5,357 nucleotides of DNA from the NCBI GenBank assembly GCA_027016055.1, contig JALWBF010000016.1, positions 18,911 through 24,267 of the forward strand, in the 5' to 3' direction. The notes under the pieces were generated by a model. The model was not told where the DNA came from and did not search any database. It saw only the letters and a list, made by a program, of their open reading frames with translations. Each line of letters starts with the position of its first letter. The first letter of the stretch is position 1. Below, piece after piece: positions 4,757 through 5,357 of the stretch. This DNA comes from Archaeoglobaceae archaeon. Its GTDB lineage: Archaea; Halobacteriota; Archaeoglobi; Archaeoglobales; Archaeoglobaceae. The position numbers were made by a program, and so were the translations under genes.

Positions 4757-5357
4757 AGGGATGTTACATCCTTCTAATTAAACTTGAAGAGCCAAAAAAG
4801 ATAAGGATCGGAAGATTGGGAGAAATTGAATTTAAAGCCGGATTTTATGCCTACATAGGAAGCGGCATGAACAACGTCTTGAAGAGGGTTGAGAGGCATT
4901 TTAGAAGAGATAAGAAACTAAAGTGGCATATCGATTATTTAACTGTTCAGGCGGATGAAATCCACGCCCTTATAATTCCTACGGATGTTAAGATTGAATG
5001 CGAGATTGCAAAGATCTTCGGTGCAAATTTCGATTGCGTTGAAGGTTTCGGCTGTTCGGATTGCAAATGCAGAAGTCATCTATTTTACCTCGGAACCAAT
5101 AAAGTTTTATTTCCAGTATTCCATCGCAGTTCGATGTTATCACCCTTCGAAATTACACTGCTGAAGTCCCTCGAAATCGGTAAGGAGTATTCGGTTGATG
5201 ATGCCTCGAAAATAGCGGGGATTAGTAGGGATGCGGTTCTTAAAGCTGGATACCTACTGCAAGAAAAGGGTTACGCCGAAGTTAAGGAGGTCATTAGAAA
5301 GACTTACAGACTCACAAAGGAAGGGGAGGAATATCTTAAAAATGGTTTGCCGGAAGA
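4753..5357 (+). CDS. DUF123/GIY-YIG-like nuclease domain running in frame into PheRS alpha N-terminus (partial)
   Basis: The frame opens at the ATG overlapping the aRF1 stop by 4 nt and stays open to the window end (201 full codons). Residues 1-115 are a DUF123 (COG1833, Uri/GIY-YIG superfamily) domain: GCY (3-5), YIG (34-36), LKRVERH (43-49), KWHIDYL (57-63) and the cysteine-rich GCSDCKCRSHLFYL (100-113). The family is predicted to be nuclease-like; a defined cellular role is not known to me. After a linker of about 12 residues (116-127) the frame enters, at M128, the start of an archaeal phenylalanyl-tRNA synthetase alpha chain. Translation gives no stop between the two. Either this is one fused polypeptide, or PheS is also made separately from ATG 5134. 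DUF123 proteins are normally short and separate, and I know of no PheS fusion. No SD precedes 4753; the ATGA overlap implies coupled translation with aRF1. Both domain assignments are firm; the single-polypeptide reading is uncertain. Confidence 0.8.
   Translation, partial: MKGCYILLIKLEEPKKIRIGRLGEIEFKAGFYAYIGSGMNNVLKRVERHFRRDKKLKWHIDYLTVQADEIHALIIPTDVKIECEIAKIFGANFDCVEGFGCSDCKCRSHLFYLGTNKVLFPVFHRSSMLSPFEITLLKSLEIGKEYSVDDASKIAGISRDAVLKAGYLLQEKGYAEVKEVIRKTYRLTKEGEEYLKNGLPE
5105..5112 (+). promoter_or_regulatory. Weak TATA-like element that could serve pheS
   Basis: TTTTATTT, preceded by an A/G-rich stretch, is centred about 25 nt before the ATG at 5134. That spacing would give a leaderless pheS transcript from within the DUF123 frame, and no SD precedes 5134. 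The element encodes part of the linker in the open frame, so chance is quite possible. Confidence 0.2.
5134..5357 (+). CDS. pheS: Phenylalanyl-tRNA synthetase alpha subunit, N-terminal part (truncated by window edge)
   Basis: From M-L-S-P the translation matches the N-terminus of archaeal/eukaryal PheRS alpha chains: a winged-helix-like domain (EYSVDDASKIAGISRDAV, then LLQEKGYAEV and TYRLTKEGEEYLKNGLPE), ending in the GLPE sequence that is typical of this region. The complete enzyme, an alpha2-beta2 class II synthetase, charges tRNA-Phe with phenylalanine; here only the first 74 residues are visible and the catalytic core lies beyond the window. The ATG at 5134 is where homologues normally begin, so it is the natural start of a stand-alone PheS. 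However, it has no SD, and the DUF123 frame upstream reads into it without a stop, so it may instead be the C-terminal part of a fusion. This entry describes the alternative start within the same frame as the 4753 entry. Confidence 0.6.
   Translation, partial: MLSPFEITLLKSLEIGKEYSVDDASKIAGISRDAVLKAGYLLQEKGYAEVKEVIRKTYRLTKEGEEYLKNGLPE

Overview
The window looks like the chromosome of a hyperthermophilic euryarchaeon, most likely an Archaeoglobales member (Archaeoglobus, Ferroglobus or Geoglobus type). The reasons are a fused inositol-1-phosphate cytidylyltransferase / di-myo-inositol-phosphate synthase (a compatible-solute enzyme of hyperthermophiles), an archaeal class-1 release factor (aRF1), a cis-prenyltransferase of euryarchaeal type, a small DUF2551-like protein, the N-terminus of an archaeal/eukaryal-type PheRS alpha subunit, heavy use of AGG/AGA and ATA codons, and Shine-Dalgarno sites matching the archaeal 16S tail (GAGGTG, GGTGAT). 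The genus is an inference. All six real genes are on the + strand and coding density is very high. I see no rRNA, tRNA, CRISPR array, insertion sequence or long repeat.

Layout. 1-96: leader with a TATA-like box and a strong SD. 97-1359: bifunctional IPCT/DIPPS, a soluble nucleotidyltransferase joined to a membrane CDP-alcohol phosphotransferase; its best start is the ATG at 97, inside a longer open frame that begins at 88. 1360-1418: short AT-rich spacer with a TATA-like ATAAATAG box. 1419-2438: uncharacterised radical SAM protein (probably COG2108). 2448-2753: small DUF2551-like helical/winged-helix protein with a GTG start. 2747-3520: UppS-type cis-prenyltransferase, overlapping the previous gene by 7 nt. 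3542-4756: aRF1. 4753-end: a frame overlapping aRF1 by 4 nt (ATGA) that encodes a DUF123/GIY-YIG nuclease-like domain and then runs, without a stop codon, into the N-terminus of PheS. That frame is cut by the window edge.

The genes from 1419 onward are packed like one operon (gaps of 9 and 21 nt, overlaps of 7 and 4 nt), although a second ATAAATAG box just before aRF1 suggests an extra internal promoter. The first gene is a separate unit for osmolyte/thermoprotectant synthesis. The rest mixes polyprenyl carrier synthesis (UppS), translation (aRF1, PheS) and two uncharacterised proteins. The most unusual points are the in-frame DUF123-PheS junction, the loss of the usual metal-binding Glu in UppS, and the uncharacterised radical SAM protein with extra cysteines in the same tight cluster.
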